Assembly: GCF_021654795.1 (NCBI RefSeq)
Contig: NZ_AP025344.1
Span: 992,001-1,056,000, forward strand
Source of the DNA: Paenibacillus dendritiformis
Lineage (GTDB): Bacteria; Bacillota; Bacilli; Paenibacillales; Paenibacillaceae
Reading direction: 5' to 3'
DNA length: 64,000 nt
Both the position numbers and the translations under genes were made by a program. Positions 32,791 through 40,970 of the stretch are shown here, in pieces. Numbering within the stretch: position 1 is the first letter of the stretch; each line of letters opens with the position of its first letter. Below the pieces are notes generated by a model. That model saw nothing but the letters and a program-made list of their open reading frames with translations. It ran no database searches and was not told where the DNA came from.

Positions 32791-33280
32791 GTATCTCCCT
32801 CCCTGCCGGGCTTGCCGGTTCAGCCAAGCTTTTCTACATACAATGCGGCCGCGAACCAATCCGCTTGTGGCTTTGAGAAGGAATCGGAGCCGAATATGAA
32901 AATAGGCTTATTCCGTTTGGCTCCCGGATTCAAGGAATTTCCCCCTCCTCAAGAGAAATTTATCCCATCAATTGTGGTAAGGAACAAAAATATTTAACAT
33001 TTACATTAATATTACATTTAGAGGTAAAATGACCCAAACCAAAGTCTGAATTTGAAAAGCCGCAATGTATTCGTTTTCTTGGTTCTTCATGCGGTTTTAC
33101 TTTTGCATGCCAATTAGGATAGGTTGATTAGTAGAAATGGCGTAATCTGTAAATAAGGAGGCGAGAGGAGTTGTTCCCGTTTGTTGAGATCGGCGTCAAG
33201 GAAGCTTGGCTCTGACCTCAAAAAACGAGCATTGCACCCAGAAATCAGCTCAATGTTAGAGAGAAAAAGGAGTGAGTGCC
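32791..33280. promoter_or_regulatory. Long regulatory gap upstream of the exopolysaccharide operon
   Basis: About 490 bp without a credible gene. A promoter is suggested by TTAACA (32994-32999), 17-bp spacer and TTTAGA (33017-33022). The leader that follows is about 250 bp and contains CCGCA / TGCGG pairing followed by TTTTAC (about 33060-33100), which may be a weak attenuator. A second AAGGAGGCGAGAGGAG-like purine run at 33156-33172 has no gene behind it. I looked for c-di-GMP riboswitch motifs and did not find them. Confidence 0.35.
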
Positions 33281-34630
33281 ATGCAGTACATTTTTTATGG
33301 AACAGCTGTCACGTTTCTGGTGTTTCAACTTCTGTATACCATCATTCCATTGGTGTGCAGCAAGGTGAAAAAGCTGAATCCCGATCTTGCGGAAAAGTCG
33401 ATTTCGGTGCTCGTGCCCGCCTATAACGAGGAGCTTACGATCAAGAATTGCATAGATGCCATGACGGGCCTGCATTACGACAATTATGAAATCATCGTCA
33501 TCAACGACGGTTCCAAGGACGCCACCTTCGCCAGGCTGGACGAGCTGCTCGAATTGGAGCCGGATGACCGGGAAGCGGACAATCAGTTGGCTTATAAACC
33601 GATCAAGGGATGTTACCGTTCCCGGCGGTATCCCCGAATCTTTGTCATCGACAAGCTGAATGGCGGCAAGGCGGACTCGCTCAATGCGGGCATCGATTGC
33701 GCCGCTTCGGAGATCGTCATTACGTTGGATGCGGACAGTATGCTGGAAGCGAACGCGTTGAAATATGTCAATCAATATTTTCATCAGGACGATGTGATTG
33801 CGCTGGGCGGCACGGTCAAAATTGTCCAGGGCGCAGAGAAGCGGAACGGCGTCATCGTGGAGAGATTCCGTGGCACAGGGCTTGTTAAGAGCCAGATCAT
33901 CAATTATATTCACGGCTTCTACGTCCGCAAATTAACGCAATCCGTCTTTAATTCCATTGTGGTCATCTCAGGCGCATTCGGCGCTTTTTACAAAGAGATC
34001 TTAATTCAGGTGAACGGATTCCGCAGCACGGTGGGAGAAGACATCGACATTACGTTGAAAATTCATGAGTATTTGAAAGCGAAGCAGTTGAAGAAAAAAC
34101 TGGTGTACGCGCCGGAAGCGGTCTGCTATACCGAATGTCCGGAGAACCTGCCCAACTTCTACAAGCAGCGCATTCGCTGGCAAAAGGCGTTTGTCGACTG
34201 CATCTTAATCTACTGGTCGAAGCTGTCGCAAAAATTTTCCTCTGGCGTAAGCCTGTTTTTTGCGATCGACGGCTTTATGCTGGGCACCTTCTCGGCGTTT
34301 ACGACGCTCTTTTATGTGGCCCAGGCTCTCATCGCAGGCGGAAATCTTATTCATGCGATTATTTTTCTGCTGATCAGCCTGGTGTTCAATGCGGCCCAGA
34401 TTATGATCTCCTTATACTTATGCAAAAAATTCGGAAGCACGTATTCGTTCAAAGACTATGTGAAAATGTTCCTCTTCAGCCAATACGAATTGCTTACTTA
34501 CCGGAATTTGCTGCTCTACATTAATATTGCCGGGACGTTCAAATATTTTGACAATGATGAAGGCTGGGGGTTCGTCGAGCGCAAAGGCGTCGCCGCGATC
34601 AGCCAGAACATCGCTGCCGGATCAAATTAA
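33281..34630 (+). CDS. Processive family 2 glycosyltransferase (PgaC/IcaA-like exopolysaccharide synthase)
   Basis: 449 residues from ATG 33281 (AAAAAGGAGTGAGTGCC upstream). One N-terminal membrane segment (about 3-27), a cytoplasmic GT-A domain and about four C-terminal membrane segments. Processive-GT signatures are visible: ISVLVPAYNEE, IVINDGSKD, ITLDADSM (DxD), VISGAFGAFYKE, VGEDIDITLKI (catalytic base) and FYKQRIRWQKAF (QxxRW). It probably polymerises N-acetylglucosamine or a similar sugar and extrudes the chain. It heads a three-gene operon with an acyltransferase and a GH18 protein, but without an IcaB/PgaB-type deacetylase, so the polymer may stay acetylated. Confidence 0.9.
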   Translation: MQYIFYGTAVTFLVFQLLYTIIPLVCSKVKKLNPDLAEKSISVLVPAYNEELTIKNCIDAMTGLHYDNYEIIVINDGSKDATFARLDELLELEPDDREADNQLAYKPIKGCYRSRRYPRIFVIDKLNGGKADSLNAGIDCAASEIVITLDADSMLEANALKYVNQYFHQDDVIALGGTVKIVQGAEKRNGVIVERFRGTGLVKSQIINYIHGFYVRKLTQSVFNSIVVISGAFGAFYKEILIQVNGFRSTVGEDIDITLKIHEYLKAKQLKKKLVYAPEAVCYTECPENLPNFYKQRIRWQKAFVDCILIYWSKLSQKFSSGVSLFFAIDGFMLGTFSAFTTLFYVAQALIAGGNLIHAIIFLLISLVFNAAQIMISLYLCKKFGSTYSFKDYVKMFLFSQYELLTYRNLLLYINIAGTFKYFDNDEGWGFVERKGVAAISQNIAAGSN

Positions 34631-34648
34631 TGGAATGGGGGAGCACGC

Positions 34649-35749
34649 ATGAGCAGCGTTTTTCACACGAAACGGATTTTATATGTGGATATATTGCGAA
34701 TTTTGTCTATTATCGCCGTTAATATTTTGCATTTTACCGCGGAATTGTTGACCAGCTCGAATGATTTCAACACCGCTTCGTGGTGGATCAGCAATCTGTT
34801 TAATTCGATCTCGCGCTTTGCCGTTCCGGTGTTCTTCATGATTAGCGGGGCGATGATTCTGAGAACCGAGATCCGATCATATCCGGAGTTCTATAAAAAA
34901 AGAGTCGTCCCCTTGCTCATTCCGCTTGTGAGCTGGTCGCTCATTTATGGCTTGTACAATCAGTACTATATTTTACAAAGCAAGATGACGGCCTACGAGT
35001 TCGTGCTGGATTTCGGCTATCGGCTGCTGACGGACCGAACCTATGTGCATTTGTGGTTCCTGTATGCCATTATCGCGATTTATATGACCGTTCCCTTAAT
35101 CAGCAAATTAATCAAAACATGCAGCGAACGGGATCTCCGCTATTATCTGCTGCTGTGGTTCATTGTCAGCATCGCGTATCGCTTTATCTCCGACGCTGTC
35201 TTTCGCGCCACGGATCAATATATCAATATTCCGATCATGAACATCCCTTTCTTTATGGGGTTTCTGGGCTATTTTATTTTGGGATATTATCTCTTTCATT
35301 ACGATCTGACGCCGCGGGCGAAAAATATCGTATTCAATCTCGGCATCGTCTCCTTCTTCCTGACTCCGGTCGCGACGTATTTCGTCTCGCTGCGGAACGG
35401 CGTGCTGGATGAGATGTTCTACGGCAACTATTCCATCACCACTTTCTTCATGGCGGCCGGCATGTTTATTTACTTCAAGGAAAAAGAAGAGCGGATCAGC
35501 GAAAAAGCGAATCATAAAATCCAGAAATTAATCAGTTCGGTTTCCAAGGCGAGCTTCAGCATCTATTTAATCCATCTGCTCATCGAAATGCTGGTGTCCG
35601 GCCGCACGGAAGTCCAGGCGTCGGTGCTGGAGGCGACGCTCAGCCTGCTCGTCAATATCGCAGCCATATTCAGCATCAGCTATATCACCGTCAAGGTGCT
35701 CAATCTCAATAAACTGGTTACCTACGTATTATTCGGCGGAAGAGGGTAG
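34649..35749 (+). CDS. Membrane acyltransferase family 3 (IcaC/OatA-like)
   Basis: 366 residues with about ten predicted membrane helices. Helix 1 contains the family histidine (YVDILRILSIIAVNILHFTA) and FMISGAMIL marks helix 2-3. The protein is entirely membranous with no SGNH domain. Members O-acylate cell-surface polysaccharides; IcaC is suggested to succinylate or export PNAG. It starts 18 bp after the synthase gene (GGGGGAGCACGC upstream) and ends 4 bp before the GH18 gene, so the three are co-translated. Confidence 0.88.
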   Translation: MSSVFHTKRILYVDILRILSIIAVNILHFTAELLTSSNDFNTASWWISNLFNSISRFAVPVFFMISGAMILRTEIRSYPEFYKKRVVPLLIPLVSWSLIYGLYNQYYILQSKMTAYEFVLDFGYRLLTDRTYVHLWFLYAIIAIYMTVPLISKLIKTCSERDLRYYLLLWFIVSIAYRFISDAVFRATDQYINIPIMNIPFFMGFLGYFILGYYLFHYDLTPRAKNIVFNLGIVSFFLTPVATYFVSLRNGVLDEMFYGNYSITTFFMAAGMFIYFKEKEERISEKANHKIQKLISSVSKASFSIYLIHLLIEMLVSGRTEVQASVLEATLSLLVNIAAIFSISYITVKVLNLNKLVTYVLFGGRG

Positions 35750-35753
35750 AACG

Positions 35754-36890
35754 ATGAAAGTAAACCTGTGGACGAAATGCTTTATCGTCGTGCTGCTGGC
35801 CGGGATGGGCCTGTATTTCTATCAAATCTCGAACGCGGGGGATCGCAAAGTCACGGCGGTCTATGTGGAAGCATGGAAAGATTATAAGAACATCAAGCTG
35901 TCGGAAAAAAATGTGGATATTGCCTTTATCGCTTTTGCCAAAATCGATGGCACGAATATTTATTTTCATGAAGACGGCGCGACCAATGATCAGATCAAAG
36001 AAAACATTAAAAAGCTGAAACAGCATAATCCGAAGACCAAAATGGTCTTGGCGGTGGGCGGCTATGGCGCGGATGGCTTCTCTGACGCTTCCTTGGACGG
36101 CAACCGCTATCTGTTCACCGAGAGCATCATCAATATGGTGAAGGAGCTTGAGTTGGACGGCGTCGATATCGACTGGGAATATCCGGCGTTCCACGCTTGG
36201 AATACGCAGAAGGCGCGCCCCGAGGATACGCAAAATTTCACGAGTCTCATGAAGGAATTACGGGAGAAGCTGTACCGGCTGCCGCATCCAAAGAATAAAA
36301 AGTATCTGCTCACCTTCGCTTCGGGCACCCAGGACTGGTATTTCCAAAATGTCGAGGTCAAACAAGTCGAAAAATACGTCGATTACATCAACGTCATGAC
36401 CTACGACTTCACCGGCAGATGGTCGGACACGACCGGGTACAACTCCAATCTGTATCCGGATCGCGAGAAGAAAGCCAAGCACAGCATCGATCAAGTCATC
36501 ACGATGTACCTGGACCATGAGATTGACAGCAAGAAGCTGCTGCTCGGCGTCCCTGCCTATTCCTACGGCTGGAAGGACGTCAAGAGCAAGACGGACGGCG
36601 CCTTCACTCCCGGCAAGCCGATCGATATCGACAAAACGGATCTCAGCTACAAAACGATCGAGAAATCCTACTTGAACAAAAACGGCTATAAGCGCTACTA
36701 CGACGATCAGGCCAAGACGGCCTACCTCTATAACGGCAATACCTTCATCAGCTATGAGGACAAGGAAGCCCTGGCGGAAAAGGTGAAATACATCAAAGCC
36801 AAAGACCTGGGCGGGGCGATGGTCTGGGAATACTCGCAGGACGCGGAGGACGGGATTGTGAAGTTTTTGGGGGAGAAGTTGAATAGGTGA
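35754..36890 (+). CDS. Membrane-anchored GH18 chitinase-like hydrolase
   Basis: 378 residues with an N-terminal signal-anchor (about 8-27) and a GH18 barrel. Catalytic motif LDGVDIDWEYP with Asp135, Asp138, Asp140 and Glu142 is complete, and substrate-strand motifs VLAVGGYGADGF, YINVMTYDFTG and GGAMVWEYSQD are present. GH18 enzymes use the substrate N-acetyl group for catalysis, so the operon's polymer is probably N-acetylated. Likely role: trimming or releasing the nascent polysaccharide outside the membrane, like the hydrolase domain of PgaB. RBS AGAGGGTAGAACG overlaps the previous stop. After this gene the GC content drops sharply. Confidence 0.9.
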   Translation: MKVNLWTKCFIVVLLAGMGLYFYQISNAGDRKVTAVYVEAWKDYKNIKLSEKNVDIAFIAFAKIDGTNIYFHEDGATNDQIKENIKKLKQHNPKTKMVLAVGGYGADGFSDASLDGNRYLFTESIINMVKELELDGVDIDWEYPAFHAWNTQKARPEDTQNFTSLMKELREKLYRLPHPKNKKYLLTFASGTQDWYFQNVEVKQVEKYVDYINVMTYDFTGRWSDTTGYNSNLYPDREKKAKHSIDQVITMYLDHEIDSKKLLLGVPAYSYGWKDVKSKTDGAFTPGKPIDIDKTDLSYKTIEKSYLNKNGYKRYYDDQAKTAYLYNGNTFISYEDKEALAEKVKYIKAKDLGGAMVWEYSQDAEDGIVKFLGEKLNR

Positions 36891-37110
36891 GTATTTAGGT
36901 TTTGCAAGCTAGGCGGGAGATTAAGAAATATAATGCTAAGTTTCAGAATATAAATCATTTTCTTTTAACATCTGATCAATATTGCATTTTGAGGATATAA
37001 TTTATATGATTTATTATATAATGGAATTTTTATATTTCATGTTTAGCCTTAAGTGAATAATTTTGCTCAGATAAAGTGTCACAAAAAAATTTTAAATAAG
37101 GGGGGTAGTG

Positions 37111-37242
37111 ATGATACCGTTAGTTAGTGCTTGTTTTTTATTCTTACTATTTATATCTCCAATTTTATACAAAATAAACAAAAAAATAAACAAAATAGAG
37201 GAGTACTTACAAAGAAATGGTGATTATAATAAATACTATTGA
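37111..37242 (+). CDS. Small membrane protein, 43 residues
   Basis: ATG 37111 preceded by AAATAAGGGGGGTAGTG. It has a single hydrophobic helix (PLVSACFLFLLFISPILY) followed by a Lys/Asn/Ile-rich amphipathic stretch (KINKKINKIEEYLQRNGD). Strong ribosome binding site and sensible membrane topology argue for a real gene. Function unknown. It lies in the AT-rich island. Confidence 0.5.
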   Translation: MIPLVSACFLFLLFISPILYKINKKINKIEEYLQRNGDYNKYY

Positions 37243-37433
37243 ACTTATTGACTGTTCTTTTCAATAAGAATTGATTTTGTCTTATATTTCATATTCATCT
37301 CTGGCGGGTTTACGTGAAGCGTAATACTCGCCTTTTTATTTGATATTTTCTTTGCAGGACATTATGTTTTTACAATCTAAAGGTCAAAGCCTGTTTCAAA
37401 ACACTATTTTCATACCCTAAAGGAGAGAGCAAA

Positions 37434-37496
37434 TTGAGTAATTTAGAAAATTACTGGTTTATAATTGTTGGATACATAATCCTTAAAAGGAAATAA
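37434..37496 (+). CDS. Possible 20-residue peptide
   Basis: TTG 37434 preceded by AAAGGAGAGAGCAAA opens a 20-codon frame (SNLENYWFIIVGYIILKRK) that looks like a tiny membrane peptide. The ribosome binding site is good, but a frame this short in AT-rich DNA can arise by chance. Confidence 0.25.
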   Translation: MSNLENYWFIIVGYIILKRK

Positions 37497-37508
37497 AAAA
37501 TAATTATC

Positions 37509-37537
37509 TTGACGTAAAGATGAAATGATTGTATTAT
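37509..37537 (+). promoter_or_regulatory. Strong promoter for the small exported-protein genes
   Basis: TTGACG (37509-37514), 17-bp spacer and TATTAT (37532-37537), followed within 20 bp by the ribosome binding site AAAGGGAGGG of the gene at 37571. Confidence 0.65.
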
Positions 37538-37570
37538 ATACCTATATTTGCTAAAGGGAGGGTGTGTAAA

Positions 37571-38086
37571 TTGAAAAACAGAGTGTACGCATTGGTTTTT
37601 GTCCTGTCATTTCTTGTATCAAGTTCAATCGGAGTTGTTATTGTGAACGCGCTTGACTCCAGCAAGATTTGCTATTCAAATGTTGGTGCTTTCACTTCAT
37701 GTTCAAACACACTTAGGGTAAATGACTCTCTTGCGAATTATCAATTAACCCAAAAAGAAAAATATGATGTCAAAAATGCATACTCAATTTATTTTGTCTT
37801 CACAGAATGGAATCCAAAAGTCACGGCCGGTGACCCTGTAACGATATCTTATTTCCTTACTGATAACCATAAGAGCAAAATTATTTATACAGACGATTCT
37901 GCATACGGAAAAAGATTAGCGGACTTTTCATCATCGATGAGGTCTATCGATAAAACATCTGAATTTTACCCTGGAGAAGCCCCGACTGCAGTTTTATATT
38001 CCCGTAATACCCACCCAAGATGGTGTGGTACTCAACCTTGGACTTGTAAAGAATATGTTCAGGCTAATGAAATAAATATTAATTAG
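37571..38086 (+). CDS. Exported protein of unknown function
   Basis: 171 residues from TTG 37571; AAAGGGAGGGTGTGTAAA directly precedes it, and the frame then opens with a signal peptide (KNRVYALVFVLSFLVSSSIG). The mature part has four cysteines in two pairs (ICYSNVGAFTSCSN near the start, RWCGTQPWTCKEY near the end), which could form disulfides outside the cell. No family is recognised. It shares a promoter and AT-rich base composition with the next gene, 16 bp downstream, so both probably came in together by transfer. Confidence 0.7.
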   Translation: MKNRVYALVFVLSFLVSSSIGVVIVNALDSSKICYSNVGAFTSCSNTLRVNDSLANYQLTQKEKYDVKNAYSIYFVFTEWNPKVTAGDPVTISYFLTDNHKSKIIYTDDSAYGKRLADFSSSMRSIDKTSEFYPGEAPTAVLYSRNTHPRWCGTQPWTCKEYVQANEININ

Positions 38087-38102
38087 GACCGAGGTGTGAA
38101 GA

Positions 38103-38651
38103 ATGAAAAAACAGTATAAAATTCTAGTGCTGGGAACTATCGGGAGTGTACTTCTTGGTGTTTTTTTTGCCTTAGGATATAATCATCTTAGTTCTAATAG
38201 GGTATTTGCTGAAGCAGAGAAAGGCAATCAAACATTAAGTATTGAAGATGCAATAAATAGAGTCTCATTTAATGTAAAACAACCAAAAAATATACCTTTT
38301 GAAGTCACGCATAGTTTTGCTTCTGTGTCGAATATTAATAATAAACAAATGATTCAATTATACTATATAAATAATCAAACAGGGGATGTTCTCACGGTAA
38401 GAGCAATTAATTCAAAGGTTGTACCACTTGATAGTGAAAATTTACTTCAATCCTATTCATCAAGTGAATTGAATGATACCAAATATTTAAACAACGGAAA
38501 CGCACAAATTTTTTACTGGAGTGATGGAGGCGTTTCATATACTCTTATTGGAGAAAAAGGCAATGTGGGGGCATTTGGGAAGTCTTTAGCGAGCGAAAAT
38601 AATATTTTTAGTCCTAATGAGCTTGAGTCTATAGCCAAATCAACAAAATAA
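38103..38651 (+). CDS. Exported DUF4367-like protein
   Basis: 182 residues; ATG with GACCGAGGTGTGAAGA upstream. N-terminal signal-anchor (ILVLGTIGSVLLGVFFALGY). The extracellular part resembles the DUF4367 domain often attached to anti-sigma-like proteins: SIEDAINRVSFNVKQPKNIP at the start and AQIFYWSDGGVSYTLIG near the end. No zinc-finger or anti-sigma N-terminus is present. It may work with the cysteine-rich protein encoded just upstream. Confidence 0.65.
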   Translation: MKKQYKILVLGTIGSVLLGVFFALGYNHLSSNRVFAEAEKGNQTLSIEDAINRVSFNVKQPKNIPFEVTHSFASVSNINNKQMIQLYYINNQTGDVLTVRAINSKVVPLDSENLLQSYSSSELNDTKYLNNGNAQIFYWSDGGVSYTLIGEKGNVGAFGKSLASENNIFSPNELESIAKSTK

Positions 38652-38687
38652 GGTTTCACATAATCCCTAAATAGATATGCCTTGCTG

Positions 38688-38716
38688 CCGACCATTATTT
38701 CTGGTTGGCTTTCTTA
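38688..38716 (+). terminator. Terminator of the small exported-protein operon
   Basis: GCCGACC / GGTTGGC stem (7 bp with one G-T), 9-base loop, followed by TTTCTTATT. Confidence 0.6.
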
Positions 38717-39107
38717 TTGGTCAGTAGTTAGGAGAAGGGTCTATTGCTGTGTTGGAAAATATCCCCTAATCCAAGACCTAGTAGTTTAGTTGGAGTTCAC
38801 TTAAAGTCAAACTAAGAAATTGGAATAGTGTATCTTTATGGCAGATCTTTATCTTCGATGGTCATAGGGCCTTGAGAATAATGCATCGTGTGAAGGGAAT
38901 AGATCGATCTATTCAAAAGATGTAGCTCAACGGTCAATAGACTGTTGAGCTCTTTATATTTTCCGTCTTAAATCGACCTGGAAAGAGGAACTTCTACCAA
39001 AATCTCGAAACATAATATATAAGTCTTCAGATAGAGTCTTACGTTACTATATAGCAGAATAAATTTATCGTAATATTCGTAAAAAATATTTCATTCGGGT
39101 GAACGCC
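38717..39107. other. AT-rich intergenic stretch with a second terminator
   Basis: No open gene is seen. A hairpin AGCTCAACGGTC / GACTGTTGAGCT (38924-38951) followed by TTTATATTTT is a good intrinsic terminator without a visible gene before it, so this stretch may be the remnant of a lost gene. Short frames across it show no recognisable product. Confidence 0.5.
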
Positions 39108-40970
39108 ATGACTTTACCAGTTGAATTAAAGGGTTTTGCTGCACGTGAATTGGAAGAATTTTATCAAGAACCTCACCATGGATGGTCCTTAAGGGAATCC
39201 CTTCAACACGTAATGATTAATTATCTACAGGCTAAGACAGAACAGTTCAAGGGGCACAAGCTAGGAGAGCTGGTGAGAAATTCGATCACGAATGGAATCA
39301 AAACATTCCCTTTCATCTCTGAACAGCTTAAAGTATATGGCTCTGTGGGGCAAGGGAACTGGGCAACCGTACCTTGGATTGCCATTATGGACAATCGAGT
39401 GACTACCTCTACTCAGCGTGGGGAGTATATTGTCTATCTCTTTTCAGAAGATATGAGCTCTGTGTACCTAACTTTCAACCAGGGCGTGACGGCGCCCAAA
39501 AATGAAAAAGGAAAATCAGAGGCTTATAAATATCTTCGTCATAAGGTTGAAAAATTACGTGAGTATTTGCCTTTAACCGGTATGAAGAAGGACGATCATA
39601 TCCAACTGGCATCAGGCGGTCTTGGCTATGACTACCAAGTGTCCACTGTCGCGTACTACCGCTATGATCGAGATCAACTTCCTGACGACGAGCAACTCAA
39701 AGCCGACTTACAAAATGTTGTCGAGAACTACAGGCAATACGTGGAGGAGCAAATGAACCAAGAGCACTTAACTTACGAGGATGAAACAGAGGAAGAACAA
39801 GAACATACTGAAAAACCTCTAATCGTCGCTGATGAGCTACAACGTATTCAGGGGTATATTCGCCATAAAGGCTTCTCCTACCCTGAAAACCTTATCTCGA
39901 ACTTCTACTTATCTTTGAAGACGAAACCGTTTGTTATTTTGGCAGGGGTGTCAGGTACAGGAAAAACGAAACTTGTAAAGCTGTTTGCAGAGGCGTTAGG
40001 CGCAACAGCATCCAATCAGCAGTTTACGCTTATTCCCGTACGGCCGGATTGGAACGATCCTTCTGATTTGATAGGCTATAAGGATTTGTCTGGATCGTTT
40101 CGTCCAGGACCACTTGCTTTAGCGCTGGAAGAAGCGCTGAAGCCTAATAATTGCCGCAAACCCTATTTTATTTGCTTGGATGAGATGAACTTGGCACGGG
40201 TAGAGCATTACTTTAGTGATGTACTTAGCGTGCTAGAGACGCAGGAATGGCAAGCCGATCGTATTGTAACAACGCGCCTTCTTCAGCCGGAGATGCTATT
40301 GCAGGAGGAAGATCGGGCTCGTTTCAGTACTTTACATATACCTGATAACGTCTATTTGGTTGGAACGGTGAACATGGATGAGACGACACATCCTTTTAGC
40401 AAAAAGGTTTTGGATCGGGCCAATACCATCGAGTTCAACTATATTGCTCTCGATCAATACCCTGACCTCGAGGAATCGGCTGAGTTACTTGTAGAGCATT
40501 CTGTATCCAATGTTTTTCTACGTAGCGAGTATTTGCAGTTAGTTGATGTCTATCATGAACATCGGGAGTCCGTTCAGTTGGTCACAGAAAAGTTGGTCCG
40601 AATCAACCAAATTCTCGAGCCCATTCATGCGCAAATCGGGTTCCGGATTCGGGATTCGGTATGCTTCTATATGATCTATAATAAGCAGTTCGGATTAATG
40701 AGCGAAGACGAGGCTTTTGACCATCAGTTGCTGCAAAAGATTCTTCCCCGAATTCAGGGTAGCAGCATGTCGATTAAGCGTGCACTGCTTTTGCTCATGA
40801 AGGAGGCATTAGGGACGGACTTCTCCATCGATGAACATATGGAGGATTCATCCCCATTGTACCTGCCACAAGATTGGGCCCAAGCACGTTATCCACGCAG
40901 TGCACGGAAGCTAGGCTTCATGTTAGGGAGGTTAGAAGAGGATGGCTTCACCTCATTCTGGCTCTCTTAA
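39108..40970 (+). CDS. McrB-like AAA+ NTPase of a modification-dependent restriction system
   Basis: 620 residues from ATG 39108 (GTG 39099 is an alternative; ribosome binding site weak). N-terminal MrcB/DUF3578-type recognition domain (about 5-190), with GYDYQVSTVAYYRYDRDQLP near its end. An acidic linker follows (DETEEEQEHTEK). The AAA+ domain has Walker A GVSGTGKT (about 281-288), Walker B FICLDEMNLARVEHYF and sensor/McrB-type motif VGTVNMDETTHPF. The NTPase would translocate or activate the nuclease encoded by the overlapping next gene against modified or foreign DNA. No methyltransferase gene is adjacent, which suits a type IV system. Lower GC than the backbone suggests acquisition. Confidence 0.88.
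   Translation: MTLPVELKGFAARELEEFYQEPHHGWSLRESLQHVMINYLQAKTEQFKGHKLGELVRNSITNGIKTFPFISEQLKVYGSVGQGNWATVPWIAIMDNRVTTSTQRGEYIVYLFSEDMSSVYLTFNQGVTAPKNEKGKSEAYKYLRHKVEKLREYLPLTGMKKDDHIQLASGGLGYDYQVSTVAYYRYDRDQLPDDEQLKADLQNVVENYRQYVEEQMNQEHLTYEDETEEEQEHTEKPLIVADELQRIQGYIRHKGFSYPENLISNFYLSLKTKPFVILAGVSGTGKTKLVKLFAEALGATASNQQFTLIPVRPDWNDPSDLIGYKDLSGSFRPGPLALALEEALKPNNCRKPYFICLDEMNLARVEHYFSDVLSVLETQEWQADRIVTTRLLQPEMLLQEEDRARFSTLHIPDNVYLVGTVNMDETTHPFSKKVLDRANTIEFNYIALDQYPDLEESAELLVEHSVSNVFLRSEYLQLVDVYHEHRESVQLVTEKLVRINQILEPIHAQIGFRIRDSVCFYMIYNKQFGLMSEDEAFDHQLLQKILPRIQGSSMSIKRALLLLMKEALGTDFSIDEHMEDSSPLYLPQDWAQARYPRSARKLGFMLGRLEEDGFTSFWLS

Noticed and set aside
33020..33280. c-di-GMP riboswitch in the leader of the exopolysaccharide operon
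   Set aside because: No GEMM-type conserved segments or tetraloop-receptor pattern could be found; only a weak hairpin is visible.
38717..39107. Remnant of a transposase gene
   Set aside because: AT-rich with stops in all frames and no recognisable transposase motif or terminal repeats.
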